Shown here piece after piece: positions 57,312-57,802 of a stretch of DNA of 57,802 nucleotides. The notes beneath the pieces were generated by a model. That model was not told the DNA's origin and searched no databases. It saw nothing but the letters and a program-made list of their open reading frames with translations. The stretch covers positions 1 through 57,802 of the forward strand of contig NZ_JWMA01000178.1 of assembly GCF_000812465.1 (NCBI RefSeq), read 5' to 3'. The stretch is from Cupriavidus sp. IDO. Lineage in GTDB: Bacteria; Pseudomonadota; Gammaproteobacteria; Burkholderiales; Burkholderiaceae. The stretch's first letter is position 1. Every line of letters starts with the position of its first letter. Both the position numbers and the translations under genes were made by a program.

Positions 57312-57802
57312 GCTGTTTCGCCGGCGTAGCCGGCGACTCCCTTTTTGACTGCGCCAAAAAGGAAGCAAAAAGCGCCTTCTTGCCCGCCGGGCGGGAGTCT
57401 TATCGTAGTGAGCGACGGTTTTTGTACGGGTATTTGCTTCAGGGCATAACTGGACTGCCTGCCGCGCAGATCGCCAGGGGCAACGCCGGGAACAGCGCCG
57501 TCCTCCCGACCTCGTGAGAGCGGAGTGGCACGTGATCGAGCGGCGTGCCTGCGGCAAGAGTTTTTGGACCCCAACTGTGGGGCGCGATTCGGCTGCACAT
57601 GCCGCCGGGTCTCAAGCTGCATACCACTCCGCTCTCACGAGGTCGGGAGGACGGTCTGTCAATGCCTCGCGCCGTCTCGTTACCACGCGGCAGGCATCGT
57701 AGCTATGCCCTGAAGCGTATACCCGTACAAAAACCGTCGAACACTACGATAAGACTGGCCGTCCGCCGAGGACAGACGGCGCCTTTTGCCTACTTTTGGG
57801 CG
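57312..57802. repeat. Mosaic inverted-repeat element, copy C (runs off the window)
   Basis: Nearly identical to the left arm of copy A: TTTCGCCGGCGTAGCCGGCG, CAAAAAGGAAGCAAAAAGCG, CTTATCGTAGTGAGC and GTTTTTGTACGGGTATTTGC, then the CCGTCCTCCCGACCTCGTGA block. The inner half carries the inverted CTCACGAGGTCGGGAGGACG block and ends with ATACCCGTACAAAAACCGTC and ACTACGATAAGACTGGCCG. The centre differs from copy A. No gene seen between 56985 and the window end other than this element. Confidence 0.85.

Overview
The window reads as a high-G+C betaproteobacterial chromosome segment of the Cupriavidus/Ralstonia type (Burkholderiales). Pointers are a two-gene soluble formate dehydrogenase of the fdwB-fdwA kind, a Bug/TctC solute-binding protein, a homogentisate operon with a small DUF2783 partner, DUF1840, DUF2917 and DUF1097 proteins, and mosaic intergenic palindromes. 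Genus assignment is inference from gene content; no rRNA is present. The only RNA gene found is a tRNA-Leu(CAG).

Layout. 1-8.5 kb: end of an unknown gene, a LysR regulator, a small membrane ORF, an oxalate/formate-type MFS carrier and NAD-dependent formate dehydrogenase (fused NuoE/NuoF-like subunit plus molybdo/tungsto-pterin subunit). The small ORF and the carrier share a 15-bp palindrome-containing promoter motif. 8.5-10.1 kb: GYD-domain protein and an Xre/RES toxin-antitoxin pair. 10.1-15.3 kb: alicyclic acid catabolism, a MarR (BadR-like) regulator divergent from badH-badI-aliB-aliA, with a perfect 20-bp palindrome between them. 15.4-18.3 kb: DUF2917 protein, alpha/beta hydrolase and TetR regulator with two matching operators, then an Xre regulator. 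18.6-24.3 kb: hydroxyphenylacetate/homogentisate operon (MBL-fold protein, MhaA-like flavin hydroxylase, MhaB-like small partner, hmgA, fahA).

24.3-36.5 kb is the most distinctive part: a divergent aryl-polyene-like lipid cluster. The minus-strand operon holds a membrane protein, a fused acyl-CoA ligase/dehydratase, an LpxL-like acyltransferase, a LolA-like carrier, an MMPL exporter, a polysaccharide deacetylase, a ketosynthase, a chain-length factor and a dehydratase. The plus-strand operon holds one acyl carrier protein, a ketoreductase and a family 2 glycosyltransferase. No aromatic ammonia-lyase, second ACP, thioesterase or second full ketosynthase lies beside them.

36.5-57.8 kb: mosaic repeats at 36.6-37.1, 46.9-47.05 and 57.3 kb to the end surround a CYP153-type P450, a glycine-zipper lipoprotein, a 3-hydroxyisobutyrate-dehydrogenase-like enzyme, a sugar-acid module (TctC, IlvD/Edd dehydratase, GntR), a CMP/dCMP-type deaminase, a RibD/DHFR-like reductase, proline iminopeptidase, cytochrome c, the tRNA, a gamma-glutamyltransferase/DUF1097/amidohydrolase operon, a NarX/NarL-like two-component pair, a LysR regulator with a small coupled ORF, a 3-hydroxyacyl-CoA-dehydrogenase/BKACE operon, a universal stress protein and a DUF1840 protein.

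Functions are assigned from motifs and remembered family sequences only; no database search was run.
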